Part shown: positions 1 to 6,745 of the stretch, in pieces
Numbering within the stretch: position 1 is the first letter of the stretch
Layout: each line of letters opens with the position of its first letter
NCBI GenBank assembly: GCA_018714645.1
Contig: DVND01000181.1
Coordinates: 1-16,187, forward strand
DNA: 16,187 bases
Reading direction: 5' to 3'
From: Candidatus Avimonoglobus intestinipullorum
Lineage (GTDB): Bacteria; Bacillota; Clostridia; UBA1381
The notes under the pieces: generated by a model
Told to the model about the DNA's origin: nothing
The model's input: the letters and a program-made list of their open reading frames with translations, nothing else
Databases searched by the model: none
Made by a program: the position numbers and the translations under genes

Positions 1-159
1 ATTCCCCTGCAAATTGGACGGTTGGCAGCCGCACTTTTACACTTGCCGGAAAGGAATTGTGAAATTTTATTGTTGCATTTCTGATTGCAATAACGCTGAA
101 ATCGGAGAATGTTAGATAAAGCCGCGGAAAATGTAGTTCCATCCCTCCACGCAACATAG
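1..159. other. Unassigned left edge, no recognised gene
   Basis: I recognise no gene here. One plus-strand frame is open from base 2 to a TAG at 113-115 (37 codons, six of them cysteine), so it could be the tail of a gene that begins outside the window. An open stretch of this length is also expected by chance. A weak inverted repeat, TTGCA at 73-77 and TGCAA at 86-90, lies inside it. No promoter, ribosome binding site or known RNA fold stands out on either strand. Confidence 0.3.
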
Positions 160-202
160 AAAAAGCGGGCAAGAAGCCGTTATGCTTCCTGTCCGCCTTT
201 TA
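160..202 (-). terminator. Rho-independent terminator of the ABC transporter gene
   Basis: A 13-position stem pairs 165-177 with 184-196 around a six-base loop, with one G-U pair and one A/C mismatch. It is flanked by an A-run on the left and a T-run on the right, so the minus-strand transcript ends in GCCCGC followed by five U. It lies about 75 bases past the ABC transporter stop. The flanks are symmetrical enough to work in both directions. Confidence 0.8.
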
Positions 203-273
203 TCGCAACCTGTCTGCCAGCCGTTATATTCATTTGTTCTTGATACGTTCTTATCAGTATTTGGCTTTGCTTT

Positions 274-2100
274 TTACTCCATCTTATCTGTCAATTCGCT
301 GAGCGTTTTCAATTCAAAAAACTTCCCTTGCTTTTCCATCAATTCTGTATACGTACCAACTTCCACCGCTTCGCCGTTCTCCATCACCACGATCTTATCC
401 GCATCACGGATGGTGGACAGCCTGTGCGCCACAATAAACGTGGTGCGGTCCTTGATCAGGCTGGACATCGCTTTTTGAACATGATACTCCGAGATATTGT
501 CCAACGCAGAGGTTGCCTCATCCAAAATGATGATTTTCGGGTCGCGAATCAATGCACGCGCAATGGAAATGCGCTGCTTCTGCCCGCCGGACAGATTGCC
601 GCCGTGCTCCCCAACCTGTGTTTCCAGCCCCTCCGGCAGCTTATCCACAAACTCGCGGATATTTGCCAGGTCCAATACCCGCTGGATTTGTTCTTCCGAC
701 ACATGCCGCATCCCATAAGTGATATTTTCACGGATCGTCCCCTTGAACAAAATACAATTCTGCGGCACGACGGACACAAAGTGGCGGTAATCCTGCAAAT
801 TCAGTGCTTCGATCGGCTTCCCGTCAATTTTCAATGCGCCATCCGTGGGCATCAGGAAGCCAATAATCATATTCATAATTGTCGATTTCCCTGAACCGGA
901 AGCGCCCACAAACGCCACGCATTCCCCCTGATCCACGTCCAGCGAGAAATGCTTGATGACGTATTCATCAGAATCCGGATACTTATAGGATACGTCCTCA
1001 AACTGCACCGTCCCATGCACATAACGCAGCTTGATTTTATTGTCGTTATGTTCAATATTGTCAGAGATCATAATTTCCGACACAGAGCGGATGGATTCCA
1101 TCCCCTTCAAAAATTCCGGATAAATATTCAGAAGCGCCTGCACACTGCTGGTAATCGTCGAAAAATACGTCTGGAACATGACGATGTCACCGACTTCCAT
1201 TTTCCCCAAATATGCCAATATCCCCGTAAACGTCAGGCAAATTGCACTCGACGCCATACTCACGACCCACGCGGTCGATCCAAAGACTGCGTTGAACTTA
1301 TCCAGCGTCAAACCGGAGCCGCGCAGTTGTTTGATGTTTGTTTCCAGGTTTTCAATTTCCACATTTTCCAGCCCGTGAGCCTTTGTGACCGGGATCATTT
1401 CAATCATATTGGAAATCTTTGAAGAAATATTTTCCACCTCGGAACGGAATATCCGGTTGCTCCGGCGCAGCTTTTTCCGAAACAGGGAAACAACCAAAAT
1501 ATTCAGCGGTACCAAAATGACAAAAAAACCCGTTACGACCAGGCTTTTCGAAACCGTGATCGCGATCGTCACAATCAGCGTAATAATACAGGGTAGCAGG
1601 TTCATCATCAGCTGGTTCAGAAAATTTTCAATCGTTTCCGTGTCGCGGATGAATTTAGACTGCAATTTACCTGACTCCAGCTCTTTATGATATGTAATCG
1701 AGAGGTTTTGCAGCTTCCTGATCAAGGAATTCCGAAACCCCGCGCCGATGTTGCGCAAGATCCTGCTGCTGTATTTTACATACAGCGTATGCGTAAAAAT
1801 ATTTTGGACAATCAATACGCACAGCACCACGCCGTTCAAAATCAAAGCACCCAGCGTATTATTTTCCGGGTCGTTCGCCAGATTGATCACATTCGCCGTC
1901 GCAATCGGTACGATCCATGTCGGGCAATGCTTTACAATAAATAAACATGTGGAAATCAAAAAACCCTTAAAATTTGATTTTAACAGGCTTTTCAATATCC
2001 TTCCGGCAATGTTTTGCGGATGTTCCCTGCAATCCGCAAACAGGCTGTTATAGTCAGGTATTGCGTTTTCACGCGGCGGACGTTGATGTTTTTTTGACAT
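274..2100 (-). CDS. ABC exporter, fused transmembrane and ATP-binding domains
   Basis: This is a single-chain half-transporter of the ABC exporter (MsbA/LmrA-like) type. It forms a dimer in the cytoplasmic membrane and uses ATP to move a substrate out; the substrate cannot be read from the sequence. Residues 40-345 form the membrane domain, with hydrophobic segments near 43-66, 82-104, 164-206 and 274-296. The nucleotide-binding domain is complete: Walker A GASGSGKST at 399-407, Q-loop Q447, signature LSGGQ at 503-507, Walker B with catalytic Glu (IIILDE, 523-528), and switch His at H559. The 608-residue length is normal for the family. There is no C39 peptidase domain at the N-terminus, so nothing points to bacteriocin processing. 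The start is ATG at 2100 behind a G-rich AGGGGG site and a strong promoter about 45 bases upstream. It appears to be monocistronic, with no partner half-transporter beside it, so a homodimer is the simplest reading. Confidence 0.93.
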   Translation of the reverse strand: MSKKHQRPPRENAIPDYNSLFADCREHPQNIAGRILKSLLKSNFKGFLISTCLFIVKHCPTWIVPIATANVINLANDPENNTLGALILNGVVLCVLIVQNIFTHTLYVKYSSRILRNIGAGFRNSLIRKLQNLSITYHKELESGKLQSKFIRDTETIENFLNQLMMNLLPCIITLIVTIAITVSKSLVVTGFFVILVPLNILVVSLFRKKLRRSNRIFRSEVENISSKISNMIEMIPVTKAHGLENVEIENLETNIKQLRGSGLTLDKFNAVFGSTAWVVSMASSAICLTFTGILAYLGKMEVGDIVMFQTYFSTITSSVQALLNIYPEFLKGMESIRSVSEIMISDNIEHNDNKIKLRYVHGTVQFEDVSYKYPDSDEYVIKHFSLDVDQGECVAFVGASGSGKSTIMNMIIGFLMPTDGALKIDGKPIEALNLQDYRHFVSVVPQNCILFKGTIRENITYGMRHVSEEQIQRVLDLANIREFVDKLPEGLETQVGEHGGNLSGGQKQRISIARALIRDPKIIILDEATSALDNISEYHVQKAMSSLIKDRTTFIVAHRLSTIRDADKIVVMENGEAVEVGTYTELMEKQGKFFELKTLSELTDKME

Positions 2101-2144
2101 GATACCATTCCCCCTCAGGCGGTTCGTGTTTTCAACTTACGCAC

Positions 2145-2172
2145 ATTGTACCACGATGAATTTTCATGTCAA
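2145..2172 (-). promoter_or_regulatory. Sigma-A promoter of the ABC transporter gene
   Basis: Read on the minus strand, a perfect -35 TTGACA (2172-2167) is followed by a 16-base spacer and -10 TACAAT (2150-2145), preceded by TGG as an extended -10. Transcription should start near 2138, leaving a leader of about 38 bases. The spacer contains ATGAA-AA-TTCAT, a short dyad that could be an operator. Confidence 0.85.
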
Positions 2173-2214
2173 GGCTTTTACGCAATTGTAACATAAACGT
2201 AATTTACAGACATA

Positions 2215-2249
2215 AAAATGCTTCGGAGCATCTGTCTCCGAAGCATTTT
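2215..2249 (-). terminator. Rho-independent terminator of the ZIP transporter gene
   Basis: A perfect 14-bp stem pairs 2215-2228 with 2236-2249 around a seven-base loop. The core is GCTTCGGAG, with A and T flanks. On the minus strand it ends in a U-run. The TAA stop of the ZIP gene (2250-2248) overlaps the first arm of the hairpin, so the gene ends directly in its terminator. Confidence 0.9.
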
Positions 2250-3000
2250 ATAGCATTACATCCAGCACCACAATCACCGTAAACCCTACAAGCAGTGCAT
2301 AAGTCGCCGCGCGCTCGAAACCGTGGGAATGGGTCTCGGGAATCATCTCGTCACTCACCACATACAGCATCGTCCCACCCGCAAACGCCAACGCAAACGG
2401 AAGCACCGCCCGGGACGCCGCCGCGGCATAATAACCCGCGAATGTGCCGACGACTTCAACCAGCCCCGTAAAAAGCGCAATCACGAACGTACGGGGCTTG
2501 CTGACCCCCGCCGCCAGCATGGGCGAAATAATGACCATCCCTTCCGGGATATTTTGTATCGCAATTCCCAGCGCCACCGTGAACGCCGCCCTTTGGTCAC
2601 CGCCGCCAAACCCCACGCCGGCCGCCAAGCCCTCGGGCAGATTGTGGATGGCGATCGCCATCACAAACAGCATGACCTTATTCAGCGAAGAACCATTCCT
2701 ATGATATTCTGAATCCATCCCTGTAATATGGTGCAGGTGCGGCGTCAGCCGGTCCGCCAGATTTAAAAACAGCGCCCCGGAGAAAATGCCGGCCACCGTC
2801 ATCCACAGGCCGCTTTTCCCCGCCGCTTCCACCGATGGGACAATCAGCCCCAGCACTGCCGCCGCCAGCATGACCCCTGCGGCAAACCCCAAAATCGCAT
2901 CATTCCAGCGGTGCGGGATCTTCCCAAACAAAAATCCAATTAACGCGCCAAAGACGGTGGCCCCCGCCACGCCAAAGGCCGTTATTGCTGCCAAATACAT
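2248..3000 (-). CDS. ZIP-family divalent metal transporter (GufA/ZupT-like)
   Basis: This is a membrane permease of the ZIP family, which brings zinc and often other divalent metals (iron, manganese) into the cytoplasm without ATP. The 250-residue protein is hydrophobic throughout, with about eight membrane segments. It carries both metal-site helices of the family: HNLPEG at 119-124 in TM4 and QNIPEG at 149-154 in TM5. A third acidic/His patch, SDEMIPETHSHG, lies at 216-227. The loop at 88-100 is histidine-rich (HLHH...H), as is common in the variable cytoplasmic loop of ZIP proteins. ATG at 3000 is the only sensible start, although its ribosome binding site (GAAAGAAGTGG) is weaker than those of its neighbours. 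It begins 24 bases after the DUF5662 stop with no promoter between, so both are probably read from the promoter at 3592-3620. Which metal it carries is not decidable here. Confidence 0.92.
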   Translation of the reverse strand: MYLAAITAFGVAGATVFGALIGFLFGKIPHRWNDAILGFAAGVMLAAAVLGLIVPSVEAAGKSGLWMTVAGIFSGALFLNLADRLTPHLHHITGMDSEYHRNGSSLNKVMLFVMAIAIHNLPEGLAAGVGFGGGDQRAAFTVALGIAIQNIPEGMVIISPMLAAGVSKPRTFVIALFTGLVEVVGTFAGYYAAAASRAVLPFALAFAGGTMLYVVSDEMIPETHSHGFERAATYALLVGFTVIVVLDVML

Positions 3001-3024
3001 ATATCCACTTCTTTCAATGTAATC

Positions 3025-3561
3025 TTATCTATTTTTCTCATGCTTTACCAGCTGCCTGACATGCGCCAGCGTGGCCTGTTCCCCCTGCTCCGCCAGCATT
3101 GTCAGCCATTCCTCCATCAGCGCGCCTGTTTTGGGATGGATGATCCTCCGATCCTTGCCCCGCAGATAATATTCCAGCGGATAGGCGTCCGTGTATGCCG
3201 CCCCCCGATAAACCCTGCTGGCCGCAATGCGGTCACACAGCATTTCGGCCGCATACCGCACCGGCATCTCCACCGGCGCAACCGTTTTGATTTTTGGGTT
3301 ATAATCCGTCCAATATTCAAAATGATGCTTGTTGCGGCCTTTATGGTGCAGCCACGCCTTAGAATACCCGTATACCGCCCGTTCCGCTTCATTCGGGCTC
3401 TTATCCCCCTGGTAAAACCGCGCCCCCACAATGAATTCCGCGGGGCTGTACTTCGACAAATCATGCCGCAGACCCTGCCAAAGCAGCCCTACCCGCGCAC
3501 AGTAGCGGATCACCAGATGGCGGTGCTTTGTAATTGTTATAAAATGTCCAACGAACTTCAT
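3025..3561 (-). CDS. DUF5662 family protein
   Basis: I recognise this as a DUF5662 protein, a conserved Firmicutes family without an established function; database copies are sometimes mislabelled as catalase. It has 178 residues, is soluble and basic, and has no signal peptide. Conserved-looking blocks are TKHRH (11-15), LRHDLSKYSPAEF (31-43), a His-rich WLHHKGRNKHHFEYW (70-84) and AAEMLCD (104-110). The spacing His, His-Asp, Asp (H13 or H15, H33-D34, D110) resembles the metal ligands of HD-domain phosphohydrolases; that comparison is my inference. I place the start at ATG 3561 rather than the longer in-frame ATG at 3603. AGAGGGAG sits 7 bases before 3561, and 3603 lies between the -35 and -10 of the gene's own promoter. 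It is the first gene of a pair with the ZIP metal transporter, which would suit a metal-dependent protein. Confidence 0.85.
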   Translation of the reverse strand: MKFVGHFITITKHRHLVIRYCARVGLLWQGLRHDLSKYSPAEFIVGARFYQGDKSPNEAERAVYGYSKAWLHHKGRNKHHFEYWTDYNPKIKTVAPVEMPVRYAAEMLCDRIAASRVYRGAAYTDAYPLEYYLRGKDRRIIHPKTGALMEEWLTMLAEQGEQATLAHVRQLVKHEKNR

Positions 3562-3591
3562 TCCAATACTCCCTCTAAATACTCTTCCCCT

Positions 3592-3620
3592 ATTATACCC
3601 CAAAACACGCTGATTTTCAA
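3592..3620 (-). promoter_or_regulatory. Sigma-A promoter of the DUF5662-ZIP operon
   Basis: On the minus strand, -35 TTGAAA (3620-3615), a 17-base spacer and a perfect -10 TATAAT (3597-3592) form a near-consensus promoter. The start of transcription should fall near 3585, about 24 bases before the DUF5662 ATG. It begins five bases after the upstream terminator ends. Confidence 0.88.
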
Positions 3621-3624
3621 CAAT

Positions 3625-3649
3625 AAAAAAGGGCGTATACGCCCTTTTT
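3625..3649 (-). terminator. Rho-independent terminator of the cytidylate-kinase-like gene
   Basis: A-run, then the palindrome GGGCGTATACGCCC (3631-3644), then a T-run form a fully symmetrical, potentially bidirectional terminator. It lies about 120 bases past the stop of the minus-strand gene at 3771. The stretch between that stop and the hairpin (3650-3770) holds no gene that I can support. Confidence 0.85.
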
Positions 3650-3770
3650 GCAATTTAAAAGCTTTACCACTCGAGCCGTTTGGAATACACAATAAACATC
3701 TGAGCCACTGTGAAAATGCCTCTGCCGAATGCTGCATGAGAAAACGGAGTGGGAACGTTCAGGTTTCAAA

Positions 3771-4355
3771 TTATTTCTCCCGCAGCCGGATATCCAGATA
3801 TTGTTCGATCAATGCCACACATTTTTCACTGTCCAGAATGCCGCTGTTGATGGACAGATCATAGTTGGACGCCACATTCCATTTCTGTCCCGTATAATGC
3901 TCGTAATAGCTGCTGCGGCTGCGGTCTTTCAACAGGATTGCCTGCTTTGCCTCATCCGGATTCAGCTCATAGAGCCGCATGACGCGTTTCATGCAGTTTT
4001 TCAAGGAGGAATAAATGAAAATTTTAACAACATGCTCCATATCCCGCAAAATATAGTCCGCACACCGCCCCACAATGACGCAGGATTCCCGCTCCGCAAT
4101 CTCGCGGATGATTGCAGCCTGGCTATTATAAAGCTTATCGTCCGAAACAAAGCCGATGTCGCCGCCCTGCTCCGCCAGGGAAAAATAGACGCTCTCATCC
4201 TTGTTCAGGAACAGTTCATCATCGTCGTCATCAGCCACAAGGCTGATCAGCTCCCGGTCGTAAAACCCGATTCCAAGCTTCTTTGCCAGCAGCTTGCCGA
4301 TGTACCGGCCCCCGCTCCCATAACCTCTGCTGATCGTAACCACAACATGACGCAT
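3771..4355 (-). CDS. Cytidylate kinase-like family protein
   Basis: This 194-residue cytoplasmic protein belongs to the cytidylate-kinase-like P-loop family that is widespread in Clostridia. It is distinct from the true CMP kinase Cmk, and its substrate is not established. The N-terminus VVVTISRGYGSGGRYIG (4-20) is the family's modified P-loop, with GYGSGG in place of a canonical GxxGxGKS/T. Further conserved points are FYDREL (31-36), VIVGRCADYIL (93-103) and the Arg-rich lid region RVMRLYELNPDEA (124-136). An acidic run of five Asp at 42-46 is unusual but lies in a variable loop. I chose ATG 4355 over an upstream in-frame ATG at 4406: GGAGGGG stands five bases before 4355, and the extra 17 residues do not look like the family. 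It is transcribed away from purE and closes with its own terminator, so it seems monocistronic. A phosphotransferase role is inferred from the family only. Confidence 0.82.
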   Translation of the reverse strand: MRHVVVTISRGYGSGGRYIGKLLAKKLGIGFYDRELISLVADDDDDELFLNKDESVYFSLAEQGGDIGFVSDDKLYNSQAAIIREIAERESCVIVGRCADYILRDMEHVVKIFIYSSLKNCMKRVMRLYELNPDEAKQAILLKDRSRSSYYEHYTGQKWNVASNYDLSINSGILDSEKCVALIEQYLDIRLREK

Positions 4356-4412
4356 TTTAACCCCTCCTTCATAAAAAAGTGCTTCTATATAATATTTACC
4401 CGCCATATTGGC

Positions 4413-4418
4413 ATTATA
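4413..4418 (-). promoter_or_regulatory. Candidate -10 box for the cytidylate-kinase-like gene
   Basis: A perfect TATAAT on the minus strand (4418-4413) lies 58 bases before the ATG at 4355. I find no good -35 at 16-18 bases upstream, only an A/T-rich run. A second A/T box, TATTAT, lies nearer the gene at about 4394-4389. Treat it as a candidate. Confidence 0.4.
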
Positions 4419-4443
4419 AACAAAAACTTTTTGAATTTTTAAA

Positions 4444-4509
4444 AAATATGCGTCAAAAGGCAGAAAAAATAATTATATCCTGCTTTTCCCTTTTTTATGG
4501 CGCATATTT
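4444..4509. repeat. Nested inverted repeat between the divergent genes
   Basis: The outer arms are 4444-4455 (AAATATGCGTCA) and 4498-4509 (TGGCGCATATTT), 12 pairs with one G-U. The inner arms are 4456-4463 (AAAGGCAG) and 4480-4487 (CTGCTTTT), 8 pairs with one G-U, around a 16-base A/T loop. The structure directly precedes the purE -10 box and overlaps any -35. An operator that controls purE, the divergent gene or both would fit. It does not match the PurR box of Bacillus or the purine riboswitch consensus as I know them. Confidence 0.5.
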
Positions 4510-4519
4510 GTTATATAAT
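4491..4519 (+). promoter_or_regulatory. Candidate promoter of the purine operon
   Basis: A perfect -10 TATAAT at 4514-4519 has a run of T (4491-4496) at 17 bases upstream where a -35 should be, so the -35 is poor. Transcription would start near 4526, giving a leader of about 50 bases, too short for a purine riboswitch. A weak -35 is compatible with activation or control through the adjoining inverted repeat. Confidence 0.5.
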
Positions 4520-4574
4520 ATATGCTGTGAAAATATGTTTAAATTTGTGAAAAATACATATGGGAGGGAATAAC

Positions 4575-5078
4575 ATGTCAAATCCAAAAGTGGCAATCGT
4601 CATGGGAAGCGATTCCGATTTTGACAAGCTGAAGGGCTGCATCAAGGTTCTGAAAAGGTTTAATATCGAAGTGGACGTGAATGTCATCTCCGCGCACCGC
4701 ACGCCGGAACAGGCAGAGCAGTTTGCAAAATCTGCCGAAGAAAACGGTATCGAGGTCATCATTGCTGCAGCGGGCAAGGCGGCGCATTTAGGCGGCGTTT
4801 TAGCGGCATTCACCACGCTCCCCGTCATCGGTGTCCCGATTAAATCCTCCACGATGGACGGCATGGATTCGCTGTTGTCCATGGTGCAGATGCCCAAGGG
4901 CATCCCGGTTGCAACGGTCGCTATCGACGGCGGCGATAATGCGGGTATTTTGGCGGCACAGATGTTATCTTTAAAATACGACAGCCTGAAAGCGCAATTA
5001 AAGCAATTTAAAAAAGAGATGGCAGAAGAGGTCTTGCGTAAAAATGAAAAAATAAAAGCGGAAGCCGCGGAACTTTGA
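4575..5078 (+). CDS. purE: 5-(carboxyamino)imidazole ribonucleotide mutase PurE
   Basis: PurE converts N5-CAIR to CAIR (class I enzymes) in de novo purine synthesis, as a cytoplasmic octamer. The 167-residue protein has the family's GSDSD phosphate-binding motif at 11-15, catalytic SAHRTP with H41 at 39-44, and the AAGKAAHLGG loop at 65-74. It ends in a long helical tail rich in Lys and Glu. The Pro of the usual AAHLPG is replaced by Gly here. The start is ATG 4575, with GGGAGGG ending a few bases upstream; a longer in-frame ATG at 4560 would contain that ribosome binding site. It is the first gene of the purine operon and ends 12 bases before purM. No purK, the usual partner that makes N5-CAIR, is in the window, so whether it receives N5-CAIR or CO2 plus AIR is open. 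The sequence resembles class I rather than the animal-type class II. Confidence 0.96.
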   Translation: MSNPKVAIVMGSDSDFDKLKGCIKVLKRFNIEVDVNVISAHRTPEQAEQFAKSAEENGIEVIIAAAGKAAHLGGVLAAFTTLPVIGVPIKSSTMDGMDSLLSMVQMPKGIPVATVAIDGGDNAGILAAQMLSLKYDSLKAQLKQFKKEMAEEVLRKNEKIKAEAAEL

Positions 5079-5090
5079 TTGGAGGAACAT

Positions 5091-6125
5091 ATGAGCAACG
5101 CATATAAGCAAGCCGGCGTCGATGTAGAGGCCGGGTATGAATCGGTCAGATTGATAAAAAATGACGTTAAGAAAACCTTTATAGAAGGCGTTTTGGGCGG
5201 CATCGGCGGCTTCGGCGGCCTGTTTGAACTCCCCAAGGGATATGAAAACCCGGTGCTGGTATCCGGTACGGACGGCGTTGGGACAAAGCTGCGCATTGCG
5301 TTCCTGATGGACAAGCACGACACCATCGGCCAGGACTGCGTGGCGATGTGCGTCAACGACGTGGCATGCTCCGGCGCAAAACCGCTGTTTTTCCTGGACT
5401 ATCTGGCCGTGGGTAAAAATTACCCTGAAAAAGTGGCGGAAATCGTAAAAGGCGTGGCGGATGGCTGTGTGCTGGCCGGCTGTGCGCTGGTAGGCGGCGA
5501 AACCGCGGAAATGCCGGGCTTTTATCCCATCGATGAATATGATTTGGCAGGCTTCTCCGTGGGCATCGTGGAAAAATCGCAGATCACTGACGGCAAAAAC
5601 GCCAAAGCGGGCGATGCATTGATCGGTATTGCGTCCAGCGGCATCCACTCCAACGGCTATTCCCTGGTACGCAAAATCTTTGATTTAAACGGCGCCAATG
5701 CAAAAGAGACCTTACATACCTACTCGGACAAGCTGGGCAAGACCATCGGCGAAGAACTGCTCACGCCGACGAAAATCTATGTCAAGCCCCTGCTGAAGCT
5801 GATGGAAGAAGTGGGCATCCACACCGTGTCCCACATCACCGGCGGCGGCTTTATCGAAAATGTGCCGCGGATGCTGCCGGACGGCCTGCGCGCGCAAATC
5901 AAGAAAGGCACCTGGGACATCCTGCCTATATTTGCACTGATGCAGGAACTGGCAAACATCCCGGAACGGGATATGTACAACACGTTCAATATGGGCGTCG
6001 GCATGATTGTAGCTGTAGAAGCGGGCCGGGCGGAACAGGCCGTCAAGGTCTTGGAAGCAGCGGGCGAAAAAGCATACGTCATTGGCTCCCTCGTGGAGGG
6101 TGAAGCCGGCGTCGATATTTTATAG
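5091..6125 (+). CDS. purM: Phosphoribosylformylglycinamidine cyclo-ligase PurM (AIR synthetase)
   Basis: PurM closes the imidazole ring: FGAM + ATP gives AIR + ADP + phosphate. The 344 residues match the usual single-domain bacterial enzyme. Signatures in order are DGVGTK (61-66), GQDCVAMCVNDV (80-91), GGETAEMPG (135-143), SSGIHSNGYSLVR (182-194) and HITGGGFIENVPR (248-260), which are the ATP- and substrate-binding loops of the PurM/PurL/HypE/ThiL superfamily. The start is ATG 5091 with GGAGG five bases upstream; an in-frame TTG at 5079 would lie before that site and is unlikely. It sits between purE and purN, eight bases before purN, with its stop codon inside the purN ribosome binding site, so translational coupling is likely. 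The pathway steps on either side of it (PurL before, PurE after) come from elsewhere and from the gene upstream, respectively. Confidence 0.97.
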   Translation: MSNAYKQAGVDVEAGYESVRLIKNDVKKTFIEGVLGGIGGFGGLFELPKGYENPVLVSGTDGVGTKLRIAFLMDKHDTIGQDCVAMCVNDVACSGAKPLFFLDYLAVGKNYPEKVAEIVKGVADGCVLAGCALVGGETAEMPGFYPIDEYDLAGFSVGIVEKSQITDGKNAKAGDALIGIASSGIHSNGYSLVRKIFDLNGANAKETLHTYSDKLGKTIGEELLTPTKIYVKPLLKLMEEVGIHTVSHITGGGFIENVPRMLPDGLRAQIKKGTWDILPIFALMQELANIPERDMYNTFNMGVGMIVAVEAGRAEQAVKVLEAAGEKAYVIGSLVEGEAGVDIL

Positions 6126-6133
6126 GAGGGACT

Positions 6134-6730
6134 ATGAAACGAATTGCTGTACTTGTCTCCGGCGGCGGGACAAATTTACAGGCATTATTGGATGCGGAGC
6201 AAAGCGGCGTCATCAAAAGCGGGAAAATTGTGGCAGTGGTCGCCAGCAAGCCGGGCGTATACGCTTTAGAGCGGGCAAAAAATGCAGGCGTTGCGTCCAC
6301 CGTCATCAGCCGGAAAGAGTTTGATTCCGCAGAAGCGTTCAACCATGCATTGTGCGCTTACATGCAGTCCATGCAGATTGATTTGATCGTCCTGGCAGGG
6401 TATCTGTCCATCGTGGGCGGCGAACTCCTGTCAGCCTATCAAAACAGAATCATCAATATCCACCCCTCCCTGATCCCCTCTTTCTGCGGCGACGGGTTTT
6501 ACGGCCTGCGCGTCCATCAGGCGGCGCTGGACTACGGCGTGAAGGTCACAGGGGCGACGGTGCACTTTGTAAACGAAATCACCGACGGCGGCAAAATCAT
6601 TTTGCAGAAAGCCGTAGAAGTCCAAGACGGCGACACGGCGGAAACGCTGCAGAAGCGCGTCATGGAAGAAGCGGAATGGAAGATCCTCCCCCAAGCGGTA
6701 GAACTGTTCTGTTCCGGCAAGTTAAATTGA
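6134..6730 (+). CDS. purN: Phosphoribosylglycinamide formyltransferase PurN (GAR transformylase)
   Basis: PurN transfers the formyl group of 10-formyltetrahydrofolate to GAR to give FGAR, the third step of the pathway. The protein is 198 residues, normal for PurN. It shows the phosphate-binding SGGGTNLQAL (9-18), the catalytic Asn and His in INIHPSL (107-113; N108, H110), and the general-base Asp in ITDGG (149-153; D151). After HPSLIPSF the common Lys-Gly is replaced by CGDGFYG, as seen in many clostridial versions. The start is ATG 6134, eight bases after the purM stop; the site AGGAGGG overlaps that stop codon. The next gene's ATG follows 15 bases after the TGA. Formate-dependent PurT is not needed while this enzyme is present. 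Confidence 0.96.
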   Translation: MKRIAVLVSGGGTNLQALLDAEQSGVIKSGKIVAVVASKPGVYALERAKNAGVASTVISRKEFDSAEAFNHALCAYMQSMQIDLIVLAGYLSIVGGELLSAYQNRIINIHPSLIPSFCGDGFYGLRVHQAALDYGVKVTGATVHFVNEITDGGKIILQKAVEVQDGDTAETLQKRVMEEAEWKILPQAVELFCSGKLN

Positions 6731-6745
6731 ATGGAGGATTATATT

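Noticed and set aside
3651..3770. Possible small minus-strand gene between the cytidylate-kinase-like stop and its terminator
   Set aside because: The longest piece from an ATG is about a dozen codons with no ribosome binding site; it reads best as the 3' untranslated region.
4520..4574. Purine riboswitch before purE
   Set aside because: The predicted leader is only about 50 bases and lacks the conserved loop and junction sequences of the purine aptamer.
4511..5356. 281-codon minus-strand open frame opposite purE and the start of purM
   Set aside because: It lies wholly opposite two clear pur genes, has no ribosome binding site, and its composition (Ser, Pro and Phe rich) is typical of an antisense shadow.
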